From contig CAAEFE010000098.1 in NCBI GenBank assembly GCA_900755095.1, forward strand, positions 1-64,000: a stretch of 64,000 nt of DNA, in the 5' to 3' direction. The translations under genes were made by a program, and so were the position numbers. Numbering within the stretch: position 1 is the first letter of the stretch; every line of letters begins with the position of its first letter. Of this stretch, positions 25,848 through 34,495 are shown piece by piece. The stretch comes from an uncultured Bacteroides sp. (GTDB lineage: Bacteria; Bacteroidota; Bacteroidia; Bacteroidales; Bacteroidaceae). The notes beneath the pieces were generated by a model. That model saw nothing but the letters and a program-made list of their open reading frames with translations. It did not search any database and had not been told where the DNA came from.

Positions 25848-26964
25848 GATAACTTATTTTCAAGGCTATCTGCAGAATCTCTCTTGGTATACAGATAACG
25901 CTTTTTTTACACCATTAAAATCATGTGCCCAAAATGAATATGAGATGGCGGAAAATTATAAAACCTTCTTGAAACATTTGGTGGCACATCCTACAGAAGA
26001 TCTTATTAAGCGTTACGGGAAAATATCCAAAGAAGTTTATTATAATGAAAATGGTAAAATGCAAAAATGTGTAGAGTATAAATATCAATATAATAACTCT
26101 GACAAGTACGGTTTGTGCATATTTACACCTAGTTTCCCTCTTGATATCTACTTTGGATTATTTACTCATATTGCACAAGAATCTTTTCGCACATTCGTTC
26201 CCATGAGTAAACGTACTGTTATTTATCAAGGAAGCCAAGAAGAAGCAAAAGTTCAAATGGAATACTTTTCCTATAGCGAAAACGGTTATCTGAAAGAACA
26301 GGTTATGGTAAAAAATAATGGAGATTCTTTAATCACTTGGAATTTGTATGGGAATTATTCTACAAGTAGTGGCTTTCAAATATTACCGACTGACAGAAAG
26401 CTTTATCTGGGTACTTCTCATGGGAGGAAAATACTTAAATCCTATAATTTTAGTTATCGTCCTTTGGAGGTTCTTTCCGGATGGCGTCAGTATTTTAATG
26501 TTTTGGCACGAGAACTACAATTAGATGAAAATTATAAACCTATTGAAAGGATAGATTATAATTATTATGATAAATATGGGAATATTTTGGAGAAGGTGGA
26601 GAACAACTCAAAACATACTGTTTTTTTATGGAGTCACTATGGACAGAATCCCAGAGCACGGATAGAAAATGCTACCTATCAAGAAGTGAGTTCTGTTTTA
26701 GGTTGTAAACTAGAAGACTTGTCTGCTTTAACAGTATATACTCCTATTCTTGACAATGATTTCCGAATTAAGTTACCTTGTGCAAGAGTATTTACTTATT
26801 GGTGTAATCAACGTAATAGCATAACAACCTCTACTGCCCCTAATGGTCAGAGTACTTACTATACCTATGATAAAAGGGGAAGATTGATTCAGACTTATCA
26901 ACTTAATGAAGAGGGTAGAATGGAAATACTTCAATTAAATAATTATCACATTGTAAATGAATAA
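25804..26964 (+). CDS. C-terminal part of the RHS-associated protein (other frame)
   Basis: This 386-codon frame has only a TTG for an early start and no signal peptide, and its sequence follows naturally from the upstream frame across the G8 run (…KGG joined to IEQEHSYKITYFQGYLQNL). It contains YD-type elements: RIDYNYYDKYGNILEKVEN, FLWSHYGQNPRARIENATY, and TYYTYDKRGRLIQTYQL near the end. It is best read as the C-terminal third of the same protein, produced only when slippage (G7, or G10) or ribosomal frameshifting restores the frame. The next gene starts 15 bp after its stop. Confidence 0.75.
   Translation: MIQARGGIEQEHSYKITYFQGYLQNLSWYTDNAFFTPLKSCAQNEYEMAENYKTFLKHLVAHPTEDLIKRYGKISKEVYYNENGKMQKCVEYKYQYNNSDKYGLCIFTPSFPLDIYFGLFTHIAQESFRTFVPMSKRTVIYQGSQEEAKVQMEYFSYSENGYLKEQVMVKNNGDSLITWNLYGNYSTSSGFQILPTDRKLYLGTSHGRKILKSYNFSYRPLEVLSGWRQYFNVLARELQLDENYKPIERIDYNYYDKYGNILEKVENNSKHTVFLWSHYGQNPRARIENATYQEVSSVLGCKLEDLSALTVYTPILDNDFRIKLPCARVFTYWCNQRNSITTSTAPNGQSTYYTYDKRGRLIQTYQLNEEGRMEILQLNNYHIVNE
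25817..25824 (+). repeat. G8 tract at the frame junction
   Basis: Eight consecutive Gs lie exactly where the upstream and downstream halves of the RHS-associated protein change frame. Seven Gs would give an uninterrupted 1051-codon gene (23811-26964). The tract is the kind prone to slipped-strand mispairing; a sequencing or assembly error remains possible. Confidence 0.85.
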
Positions 26965-26979
26965 ACACTTGAGGAAAAT

Positions 26980-29900
26980 ATGAATACAAAATACTTGAAA
27001 TTTATGTTTTTCCTATTGGTATATTTACTGATAGGGACACAGGCATATGCTGAATCCATAGATGTAGGAAGTCCTTACGGCTATTTTAAGAGGTCTTTTA
27101 TTTCTAATACTAAAACTTCTTTAGCATCGGATAGTTATGGAAATTCCAATAATGATGTGCATTATAGATTTCGGATAAATGCTCCAACTGTATTGCTAGT
27201 TCATCATGTCGGCTCAGAGTTATCGAATACATCTATGTACTTGTTGAAAAAGACAGCAGAGGACAGTATGTATACTGAAATATGCGTTGCACGTGATGAC
27301 TCACAAATAGAAGAGACTAAAGAAATACAGAAATACTTACTTTCCTATGATGGTGAACAGGAAAAAAATCTGGCAATAATTCTACAAAATCAGGCTTTTA
27401 TTTGCATGGTTTTGGAAATGGGGGAATATGATCTTGTTTGTGAAGGTAGTACTTTGACGGATGGTGTGAATAATGGGAAGATTTGTACAACCTTTAGTAT
27501 GTTACAGGAGGGAATGTTAATAGATAGTCCTATTGATTTAGGGACGCAAGGTTGTTGCTTTTCCTACGATATGGATGCACATTATAATGTAGGCTTCACC
27601 GGGAAACTACCTGTTTATTATAGAGTATGTCTTAATGAACCAATGTCAATTAATGTGGTAGCTAGATCCAATGCTCTTATACAGGCGTATGTATATGATG
27701 AACAGAAATGTGAAATGGAACATAGTTACGATGGTAACATAACTGACATGGGGCTTAAAGCTGGTATCTATTATATTTATCTGACTGGGTATGATAAAGA
27801 TATTTATCTTCATACATCTATAACAGGAGTCTCTGTTAATACAGGAAACTGCATAGATGTACCAGTTCAAATAACTCAATCATCAAAGGATGGTAGCATA
27901 TCTTTTGATATGTCTTGTAATACAACTTTATATACAGATAATTATCATGGGAGAGATATCAATGATATGTTTTTTGTTCTTCATTCAGAGGATTCCATTT
28001 CTCTTCAGATTATGATTCATCACTTTGAAATGATAGGAGGGTTAGAACTTACGCTTATGAAGGGGAAACTAGGAGAAAAAACATTATTCACTATTCAACA
28101 AAATGATGACATCAGACTTGAACTTTCTTCTGGGACTTATTATTTGATTTGCGAAGGGGTAGCGACAAATGGACGTTTTGGACTTAGCATAGAAGGAAAA
28201 TGTTACAAAGAATCGGAACAACCAGGGCCAGAGGGACCGGAACCAATGGAGAATTATTCTCCCACAATAAGTTTGAATTATATTCAGACAATTACGCCAA
28301 TGGTATCTAATGATACGATAAGTAATTTCTCTTATCTCAGCAAAGCTGTTCATAATATACACTACTTTGATCATTTGGGGAGACCTGTACAGGAAATATC
28401 GTATAAATTTTCACCTAAAAAACAAGATATAGTTATTCACCACGAATATGATGGATTGGGACGTGACAGTAAACAATGGCTGCCTGTTGCTTGCACAAAT
28501 AAGGAGGCGGGGGCATTTGCTGAACAAGAAGTTGTATCTGCAGACGCTCGCATTTTGTATGCGGATGATTCGGCATTCAGTTATTCGGTATACGAGGATT
28601 CTCCGCTTAATCGTGTGATAGAGAGTTATGGTCCCGGACAAGCATGGCAAAGTTCCGGACATAGTAATAAAAACAATTATCGTATTAATAATGTCGAAGA
28701 TTGTTGTTTGTTTCTGGGTGTAGGTGGAACACGGGACAATCCTCAATTACTGCAACATGGACACTATTTGGCTTATGAGTTGGATGTCATCGAAACCAGA
28801 GACGAGGATGGACATATTAAATACAGTTTTATGGATAAAGAAGGACAATTGATATTGTCTCGAAACGTTGCCGACAAAGATACTTTGGATACTTACTATG
28901 TTTATGATGATTTTGGATGTCTCTGTTTTGTATTGCCACCTAAAGCAGTGGACAATTTAGTAGAAATGTCTCAAGATATATTGGACAAGTATGCCTATCA
29001 ATATCGCTATGATTATCGCCATCGTTGTATAAGTAAAAAGATGCCTGATTGTGATTGGATTGAACAAATATATGATCATAATAACCGTCTCTTATTTACT
29101 CAGAATGGAGAACAAAGAAAACGCAATGAATGGAGCTTTTTCTGCATGGACTTATTGGATCGTCAAGTTCTTACAGGTATGTATCGTGGAACTATACCGA
29201 ATCGTGAAATTTGTGATGCTTCGGATATATACGCAGTATTTGCTCTAGACAGTGTTAATACTTACTATGGTTATAGGATTCAATGTCCGGAAAGCATTCT
29301 TACTAATAAGTTAGAAATATTACAAGTGAATTATTACGATACGTACGATTATCTTAAATTTTTGCATGGTATTAATAAAGAATTGTTTTATGTCGAAGAT
29401 ACTAAATATGGACGGTTGTATGATAATCAACAGGAGCAACACTGTAAGGATCTGCTGACAGGAAATATAACTTTAGTCTTGGGTAACGGGCAGAAACTAT
29501 ATCATAGTTATTATTATGATTATTATCGGAATCTTATTCAAGAACGGCATACGACAGTGAATGGAAAGACTTTAGTCTATAAATCTAATTTTAACTTTAG
29601 CGGACAGCCAATAGACGTTTGTAAGGAGTATGCTACAGATGCTAAGATTCAAAAAAGCTATGTTTATGATCATGCAGGGAGACTGACGAGAGAGGTGAGT
29701 ATTATTGGAAATGATACAACTGATTTTGTTTATTGTTTTGATGAAATCGGAAGGCTTGATAGTTTGATACGGATAAATGGATCAGATTCATTAATAACGA
29801 CAAATGATTATAATATCCGTGGTTGGTTAACTGAGATTGATAGTCCATTTTTTAGGCAGAAATTGCACTATACTGATGGTATGGGTGTTCCTTGTTATAA

Positions 29901-31470
29901 TGGAAATGTTAGTAGTACGACATGGCAGAATGATGCATCAACGACACGTGGTTATCGATTCTCTTATGACGGACTTTCACGACTGAAAGATGCTATTTAT
30001 GGCGAGGGAGAAGGCTTGGTAAATAATTGTAATCGTTTCAACGAGAAAGTGACCGGTTATGACAAGATGGGAAACATCTTGGGTCTCAAACGCTATGGAC
30101 AGACTGCAGAGAATAGTTATGGTCTGATTGACAACCTTTTTCTTACTTACAATGGTAATCAGTTGCAAGCTGTAAACGACGATGTAACGAGTATTGTTTC
30201 CAATTATAATTCTGAATTTAAAGATGGAGCAAAGCAATCTGTAGAATATTCTTATGATTCTAATGGGAATTTAATACAAGATTTAAACAAAAAGATGATT
30301 GAAATTCAGTATAATTGTTTAAATTTACCCAGTCGGATACAGTTTGAGGGTGGAAACAGCATCGCCTTTCTTTATGATGCAAACGGAACAAAAATTCGTA
30401 CTACACACATAATAAATGGGGTCATTACTTCCACTGACTACTGTGACAATGCGATCTATGAAAACGGAGTGCTTGATAAACTCTTAACAGGAGAAGGATA
30501 TATTACCCTATCAGATACTGTTTACCATTATTTTCTGCGAGATCATCAGGGTAACAATCGGGTGGTTGTCAGTCAGGATAGAACAGTAGAAGAAGTGAAT
30601 CATTATTATCCGTTCGGAGGGGTGTTTGCTTCGGATTCATCTGTTCAGCCTTATAAGTATAATGGCAAGGAACTGGATAGAAGAAACGGATTGGATTGGT
30701 ATGATTACGGGGCTAGGATGTATGATCCAATTTTGGGGCGATTTATGGCTACTGATCCTTTATATGAAATGTCATACTCGGAAAACCCTTATACCTATTG
30801 TCTGAATAATCCTTTTAATCGTGTGGATCCGACAGGAATGGTATCACATTACAATTGGAAAACTCATCGATATGAGGATGAAAATGGAAATGAAGTTTCT
30901 TGGGAACAAGTGAAACAGGAGTATATGCCAGAAAAAGAATCTAAAGTAGAAAGAACTGAGGATAATTATTCTCAGGAAATATCACTGGTAAATACATTCT
31001 TAGTTCCTTGGGGAAATGCAGCTGCTCTTCACGCCGGATTGAAATATACTGAACATCCGTTTGGAAAGGGTTACTTTAGAACGAAGAAGGGAAAATATTT
31101 TTCAATGAATATTTTTCATCAACCGGAGGGTACCAAGTTGGCTAGAAAAGCCAAAGGTCTTGTAAATAGTGCTAAAGGTGCAAAGGATGCAACAAAAATA
31201 GCTAGAGGATTAGGTAACGTAGTAGGAGTAGTCTCTACAGCAATGTCTGGATATCTATTTTATAATGATCCTAGTGTTAGAAATGGTATTGATATTTCTA
31301 TGGGTATAATTAGTTTTTTCTATTGGCAAGTTGGTGTAGCTTCTTTTGTCGGATCATCATACTATGATACAAGTGTGATGAACTATAATCAAAAAAAAGA
31401 GAATCTCAAAAATGGAGTGAATCCTATTATGGGCACTTTTAATTTTCAGACAGGGCGATATGATTTCTAA
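26980..31470 (+). CDS. RHS repeat-associated core protein with variable C-terminal toxin domain
   Basis: A 1496-residue exported protein (signal peptide ending near TQAYA). Residues about 30-415 hold three beta-rich modules resembling pre-peptidase C-terminal domains (GLKAGIYYIYLTGY, LSSGTYYLICEG). From about 425 comes a DUF6443-like opening (HYFDHLGRPVQEISYKF), then YD repeats, then the RHS core (FLRDHQGNNRVVVSQD; YNGKELDRRNGLDWYDYGAR; MYDPILGRFMATDPLYE; NPFNRVDPTGM at about 1283). After this boundary the last 210 residues are unrelated to RHS, as in polymorphic toxins; they contain two hydrophobic stretches (VVGVVSTAMSGYLFY; ISMGIISFFYWQVGVASFVG) suggesting membrane action. Partner of the split gene upstream; a small membrane protein follows. 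Confidence 0.88.
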   Translation: MNTKYLKFMFFLLVYLLIGTQAYAESIDVGSPYGYFKRSFISNTKTSLASDSYGNSNNDVHYRFRINAPTVLLVHHVGSELSNTSMYLLKKTAEDSMYTEICVARDDSQIEETKEIQKYLLSYDGEQEKNLAIILQNQAFICMVLEMGEYDLVCEGSTLTDGVNNGKICTTFSMLQEGMLIDSPIDLGTQGCCFSYDMDAHYNVGFTGKLPVYYRVCLNEPMSINVVARSNALIQAYVYDEQKCEMEHSYDGNITDMGLKAGIYYIYLTGYDKDIYLHTSITGVSVNTGNCIDVPVQITQSSKDGSISFDMSCNTTLYTDNYHGRDINDMFFVLHSEDSISLQIMIHHFEMIGGLELTLMKGKLGEKTLFTIQQNDDIRLELSSGTYYLICEGVATNGRFGLSIEGKCYKESEQPGPEGPEPMENYSPTISLNYIQTITPMVSNDTISNFSYLSKAVHNIHYFDHLGRPVQEISYKFSPKKQDIVIHHEYDGLGRDSKQWLPVACTNKEAGAFAEQEVVSADARILYADDSAFSYSVYEDSPLNRVIESYGPGQAWQSSGHSNKNNYRINNVEDCCLFLGVGGTRDNPQLLQHGHYLAYELDVIETRDEDGHIKYSFMDKEGQLILSRNVADKDTLDTYYVYDDFGCLCFVLPPKAVDNLVEMSQDILDKYAYQYRYDYRHRCISKKMPDCDWIEQIYDHNNRLLFTQNGEQRKRNEWSFFCMDLLDRQVLTGMYRGTIPNREICDASDIYAVFALDSVNTYYGYRIQCPESILTNKLEILQVNYYDTYDYLKFLHGINKELFYVEDTKYGRLYDNQQEQHCKDLLTGNITLVLGNGQKLYHSYYYDYYRNLIQERHTTVNGKTLVYKSNFNFSGQPIDVCKEYATDAKIQKSYVYDHAGRLTREVSIIGNDTTDFVYCFDEIGRLDSLIRINGSDSLITTNDYNIRGWLTEIDSPFFRQKLHYTDGMGVPCYNGNVSSTTWQNDASTTRGYRFSYDGLSRLKDAIYGEGEGLVNNCNRFNEKVTGYDKMGNILGLKRYGQTAENSYGLIDNLFLTYNGNQLQAVNDDVTSIVSNYNSEFKDGAKQSVEYSYDSNGNLIQDLNKKMIEIQYNCLNLPSRIQFEGGNSIAFLYDANGTKIRTTHIINGVITSTDYCDNAIYENGVLDKLLTGEGYITLSDTVYHYFLRDHQGNNRVVVSQDRTVEEVNHYYPFGGVFASDSSVQPYKYNGKELDRRNGLDWYDYGARMYDPILGRFMATDPLYEMSYSENPYTYCLNNPFNRVDPTGMVSHYNWKTHRYEDENGNEVSWEQVKQEYMPEKESKVERTEDNYSQEISLVNTFLVPWGNAAALHAGLKYTEHPFGKGYFRTKKGKYFSMNIFHQPEGTKLARKAKGLVNSAKGAKDATKIARGLGNVVGVVSTAMSGYLFYNDPSVRNGIDISMGIISFFYWQVGVASFVGSSYYDTSVMNYNQKKENLKNGVNPIMGTFNFQTGRYDF

Positions 31471-31521
31471 AATTTATATTATTAACCGTCCTTTATTAAA
31501 GGATTTAATACAAGAGAATAG

Positions 31522-31938
31522 ATGAATATTATAGATTATTTTGTATATCTTATTTTTCGTTTTTTTCATTGTCCTCCTGTAGGAAAAAATGCCAATGATG
31601 CTAAATTGTTTTCTCTAATGATAGCGGGCTGGATTATGGGAATGTTCATTATGACGATAGGATATAGTTATTTGTTGTGTACAAAAAACGAACTGGTATT
31701 TTTTTTAAAAGATAGAAGTCCAGTCATAGGTATGGTAGTAACTTTTGTGATTTGGATATTCTTATTTTTAGACCATTATTTAATTCGAAAAGAAGCAATC
31801 GTCTTATTGGATAAAAAATATAAATTATTTACCCCATTAAAGCGAAGAATAATAAAGTGGATCACTATTATAAGTATTATAATGGTTGTTGTAACTTTGT
31901 TTATATTAAATAGATATGTCGATATGCTTCATTCTTAA
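31522..31938 (+). CDS. Small membrane protein, candidate immunity protein
   Basis: A 138-residue protein with about three membrane spans (near 28-52, 67-88 and 112-133) and basic loops; no recognised family. It starts 51 bp after the RHS gene, the standard place for an immunity gene in polymorphic-toxin loci. A membrane-embedded immunity protein would fit the hydrophobic toxin tip encoded upstream. The assignment is positional; the sequence does not prove it. Confidence 0.55.
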   Translation: MNIIDYFVYLIFRFFHCPPVGKNANDAKLFSLMIAGWIMGMFIMTIGYSYLLCTKNELVFFLKDRSPVIGMVVTFVIWIFLFLDHYLIRKEAIVLLDKKYKLFTPLKRRIIKWITIISIIMVVVTLFILNRYVDMLHS

Positions 31939-32005
31939 TGTGTTGTAAAGGTTGTTTTGAGTTATTCTTGTTTGTTTTTAGCATAGAAGTAACTTGATTT
32001 GACGG

Positions 32006-32048
32006 CTACCCTAACATTCAGGACAAGACTCTATGTTAGGGTAGTTTT
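32006..32048 (+). terminator. Intrinsic terminator of the RHS operon
   Basis: CTACCCTAACA at 32006-32016 pairs perfectly over 11 bp with TGTTAGGGTAG at 32034-32044, followed by TTTTAT. The rest of the 390-bp gap up to the next gene is AT-rich and holds only the promoter noted below. Confidence 0.85.
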
Positions 32049-32295
32049 ATGAATAAAAACATTATAATTAGGAAAACATAAACTAGTAAATTCTAATTAA
32101 ATCGACAAAGAGCTACCACTATTAAGTTATGATTGGGAATAAAATAATAATTTTGCTTTCTGTGAAAATTAAGTTAAAGCATAAACTAGCTAAATGTTAC
32201 TATATTATATATTAAGCCTGGAATTTATTTTATATTTCTAAGAACTTCCACCCATAATTCTCCTCTTTTTCTTTCTTTTTTCTCGCAGGAAAGAA

Positions 32296-32303
32296 TATAT
32301 TTG
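32296..32303 (+). promoter_or_regulatory. -7 box of the acyl-CoA synthetase gene
   Basis: TATATTTG matches TAnnTTTG exactly, 32 bp before the chosen ATG at 32336. No clear -33 element. Confidence 0.55.
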
Positions 32304-32335
32304 TATCCTAGTTTAAACGAAAACCAGTGTATGAT

Positions 32336-34396
32336 ATGATAACAACCCAGTTGCTTCGTCCCGAGAGTATAGTTGTAGTAGGGGCTTCGAATAATGTACA
32401 TAAGCCGGGTGGCGCTATATTGAAGAATCTGATAAACGGAGGTTATCAGGGAGAACTCCGGGCTGTGAACCCGAAGGAGACAGAAGTGCAGGGAGTTCCT
32501 GCCTTTGCAGATGTAAAAGAATTGCCTGATACCGATTTGGCTGTGTTGGCTGTTCCGGCTGTGATGTGTCCGGATATAGTAGAGACACTGGCAAGCGAGA
32601 AGCAGACGCGGGCATTTATCATACTCTCTGCCGGATTTGGTGAAGAGACACGCGAAGGAGCGTTGTTGGAAGAACGTATACTGGAAACTGTCAACAAATA
32701 TGGTGCTTCACTGATTGGTCCGAACTGCATCGGACTGATGAATACATGGCATCATAGCGTCTTCAGCCAGCCTATTCCGAACTTGAACTCAAAAGGAGTC
32801 GATCTGATCTCCAGCTCCGGTGCTACGGCGGTCTTTATTCTTGAAAGTGCGGTGACAAAAGGATTGCAGTTCAATTCTGTCTGGTCGGTAGGAAATGCCA
32901 AGCAGATTGGTGTGGAAGATGTGCTGCAATTTATGGACGAGAATTTTGATCCAGAGAAAGATTCCCGTATCAAGTTACTCTATATTGAAAGTATTCACAA
33001 CCCGGACAGATTGCTCTTCCATGCCTCTTCATTAATAAGGAAAGGTTGTAAGATTGCAGCGATAAAAGCAGGAAGTTCGGAAAGCGGAAGTCGGGCGGCT
33101 TCTTCACATACAGGAGCGATTGCCAGTTCCGATTCGGCTGTAGAGGCGCTGTTCCGTAAAGCCGGAATCGTGCGTTGCTTTTCCCGCGAAGAGCTGACTA
33201 CCGTTGGTTGTATCTTCACCCTCCCCGAACTGAAAGGGAAGAACTTTGCTATCATTACTCATGCCGGAGGTCCGGGAGTAATGCTGACGGATGCTTTGAG
33301 CAAAGGCGGACTGAATGTCCCTAAGCTGGAAGGTGAACTGGCGGAAGAACTGAAAGCCCAACTCTTTCCCGGAGCTTCCGTAGGAAATCCGATTGACATC
33401 CTTGCCACCGGTACACCGGATCATTTGCGTATCTGCATCGACTATTGCGAAGAAAAATTAGACAATATAGATGCTATCCTGGCTATCTTCGGCACACCCG
33501 GACTGGTGACCATGTTTGAAATGTACGATGTCCTTCATGAAAAGATGCAGACCTGTCACAAGCCTATATTCCCTGTTCTTCCCTCCATCAATACAGCAGG
33601 AGCGGAAGTGGCGGCATTCCTTGCCAAAGGACACGTGAACTTTTCCGACGAAGTGACTTTGGGAACTGCACTGTCCCGCATTGTCAACGCCCCGAAGCCG
33701 GCGGTGCCTGAGATTGAACTGTTCGGAGTCGATGTACCGAGAATCCGTCGTATCATTGATTCCATCCCGGAGAATGGATACATCGAACCTCATTATGTGC
33801 AGGCATTGCTGCACGCAGCCGGTATTTCATTGGTCGATGAATTTGTTTCCAATAAAAAGGAGGAAGTCGTGGATTTTGCCCGTCGATGTGGATTCCCGGT
33901 AGTAGCCAAAGTAGTAGGTCCTGTACATAAATCGGATGTCGGCGGCGTAGTACTGAACATTAAAGGGGAACAGCATCTGGCACTTGAATTTGATCGTATG
34001 ATGCAGATTCCCGATGCAAAAGCGATCATGGTTCAACCTATGCTCAAGGGCACGGAACTTTTTATTGGTGCAAAATATGAAGAAAAGTTCGGGCACGTGG
34101 TACTTTGCGGTTTGGGGGGCATTTTTGTGGAAGTTTTGAAAGATGTATCTTCCGGTTTGGCGCCCCTTTCTTATGAAGAGGCTTATTCAATGATTCGCTC
34201 CTTGCGTGCCTATAAAATTATCCAGGGAACACGTGGACAAAAAGGAGTAAACGAGGATAAATTTGCTGAGATTATCGTTCGTTTGTCTACCTTGCTCCGG
34301 TTTGCAACAGAAATTAAAGAAATGGATATAAACCCGCTCCTGGCCACTGAGAAGGCGGTTATAGCGGTGGATGCGCGTATCCGAATAGAAAAATAG
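32336..34396 (+). CDS. Acetate/acyl-CoA synthetase, ADP-forming (fused alpha-beta)
   Basis: Converts an acyl-CoA plus ADP and Pi to the acid, CoA and ATP, giving substrate-level ATP at the end of fermentation. The 686-residue product has the fused arrangement: CoA-binding Rossmann domain (SIVVVGASNNVHKPGGAIL, about 8-135), succinyl-CoA-synthetase-like flavodoxin region with the phospho-His motif SHTGAIASSD, a ligase-CoA region (HAGGPGVMLTDAL), and an ATP-grasp domain from about 470 (VVAKVVGPVHKSDVGGVVL; LCGLGGIFVEVLKDV). ATG 32336 is preferred to the upstream GTG because it begins the conserved MITTQLLRPESIVVVG. Monocistronic by spacing. Confidence 0.9.
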   Translation: MITTQLLRPESIVVVGASNNVHKPGGAILKNLINGGYQGELRAVNPKETEVQGVPAFADVKELPDTDLAVLAVPAVMCPDIVETLASEKQTRAFIILSAGFGEETREGALLEERILETVNKYGASLIGPNCIGLMNTWHHSVFSQPIPNLNSKGVDLISSSGATAVFILESAVTKGLQFNSVWSVGNAKQIGVEDVLQFMDENFDPEKDSRIKLLYIESIHNPDRLLFHASSLIRKGCKIAAIKAGSSESGSRAASSHTGAIASSDSAVEALFRKAGIVRCFSREELTTVGCIFTLPELKGKNFAIITHAGGPGVMLTDALSKGGLNVPKLEGELAEELKAQLFPGASVGNPIDILATGTPDHLRICIDYCEEKLDNIDAILAIFGTPGLVTMFEMYDVLHEKMQTCHKPIFPVLPSINTAGAEVAAFLAKGHVNFSDEVTLGTALSRIVNAPKPAVPEIELFGVDVPRIRRIIDSIPENGYIEPHYVQALLHAAGISLVDEFVSNKKEEVVDFARRCGFPVVAKVVGPVHKSDVGGVVLNIKGEQHLALEFDRMMQIPDAKAIMVQPMLKGTELFIGAKYEEKFGHVVLCGLGGIFVEVLKDVSSGLAPLSYEEAYSMIRSLRAYKIIQGTRGQKGVNEDKFAEIIVRLSTLLRFATEIKEMDINPLLATEKAVIAVDARIRIEK

Positions 34397-34451
34397 GACT
34401 ATTCTTTCATTCATTGAGACATATTTTCTATCTTTAGGCAGTAATTTTGCC

Positions 34452-34459
34452 TACATTTG
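34452..34459 (+). promoter_or_regulatory. -7 box of the HTCS gene
   Basis: TACATTTG, a perfect -7 match, lies 36 bp before ATG 34496. It overlaps the alternative TTG start at 34457, which is a reason to reject that start. Confidence 0.6.
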
Positions 34460-34495
34460 ATAACTCAAAACAAAAAGGTAGAAAATACGTATAGT

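Noticed and set aside
25804..26964. Independent gene starting at TTG 25804
   Set aside because: No signal peptide or plausible start, while it continues the upstream protein across the G8 run; treated as its C-terminal part.
34457..34495. Upstream TTG start for the HTCS gene
   Set aside because: It overlaps a perfect -7 box; ATG 34496 begins a standard signal peptide.
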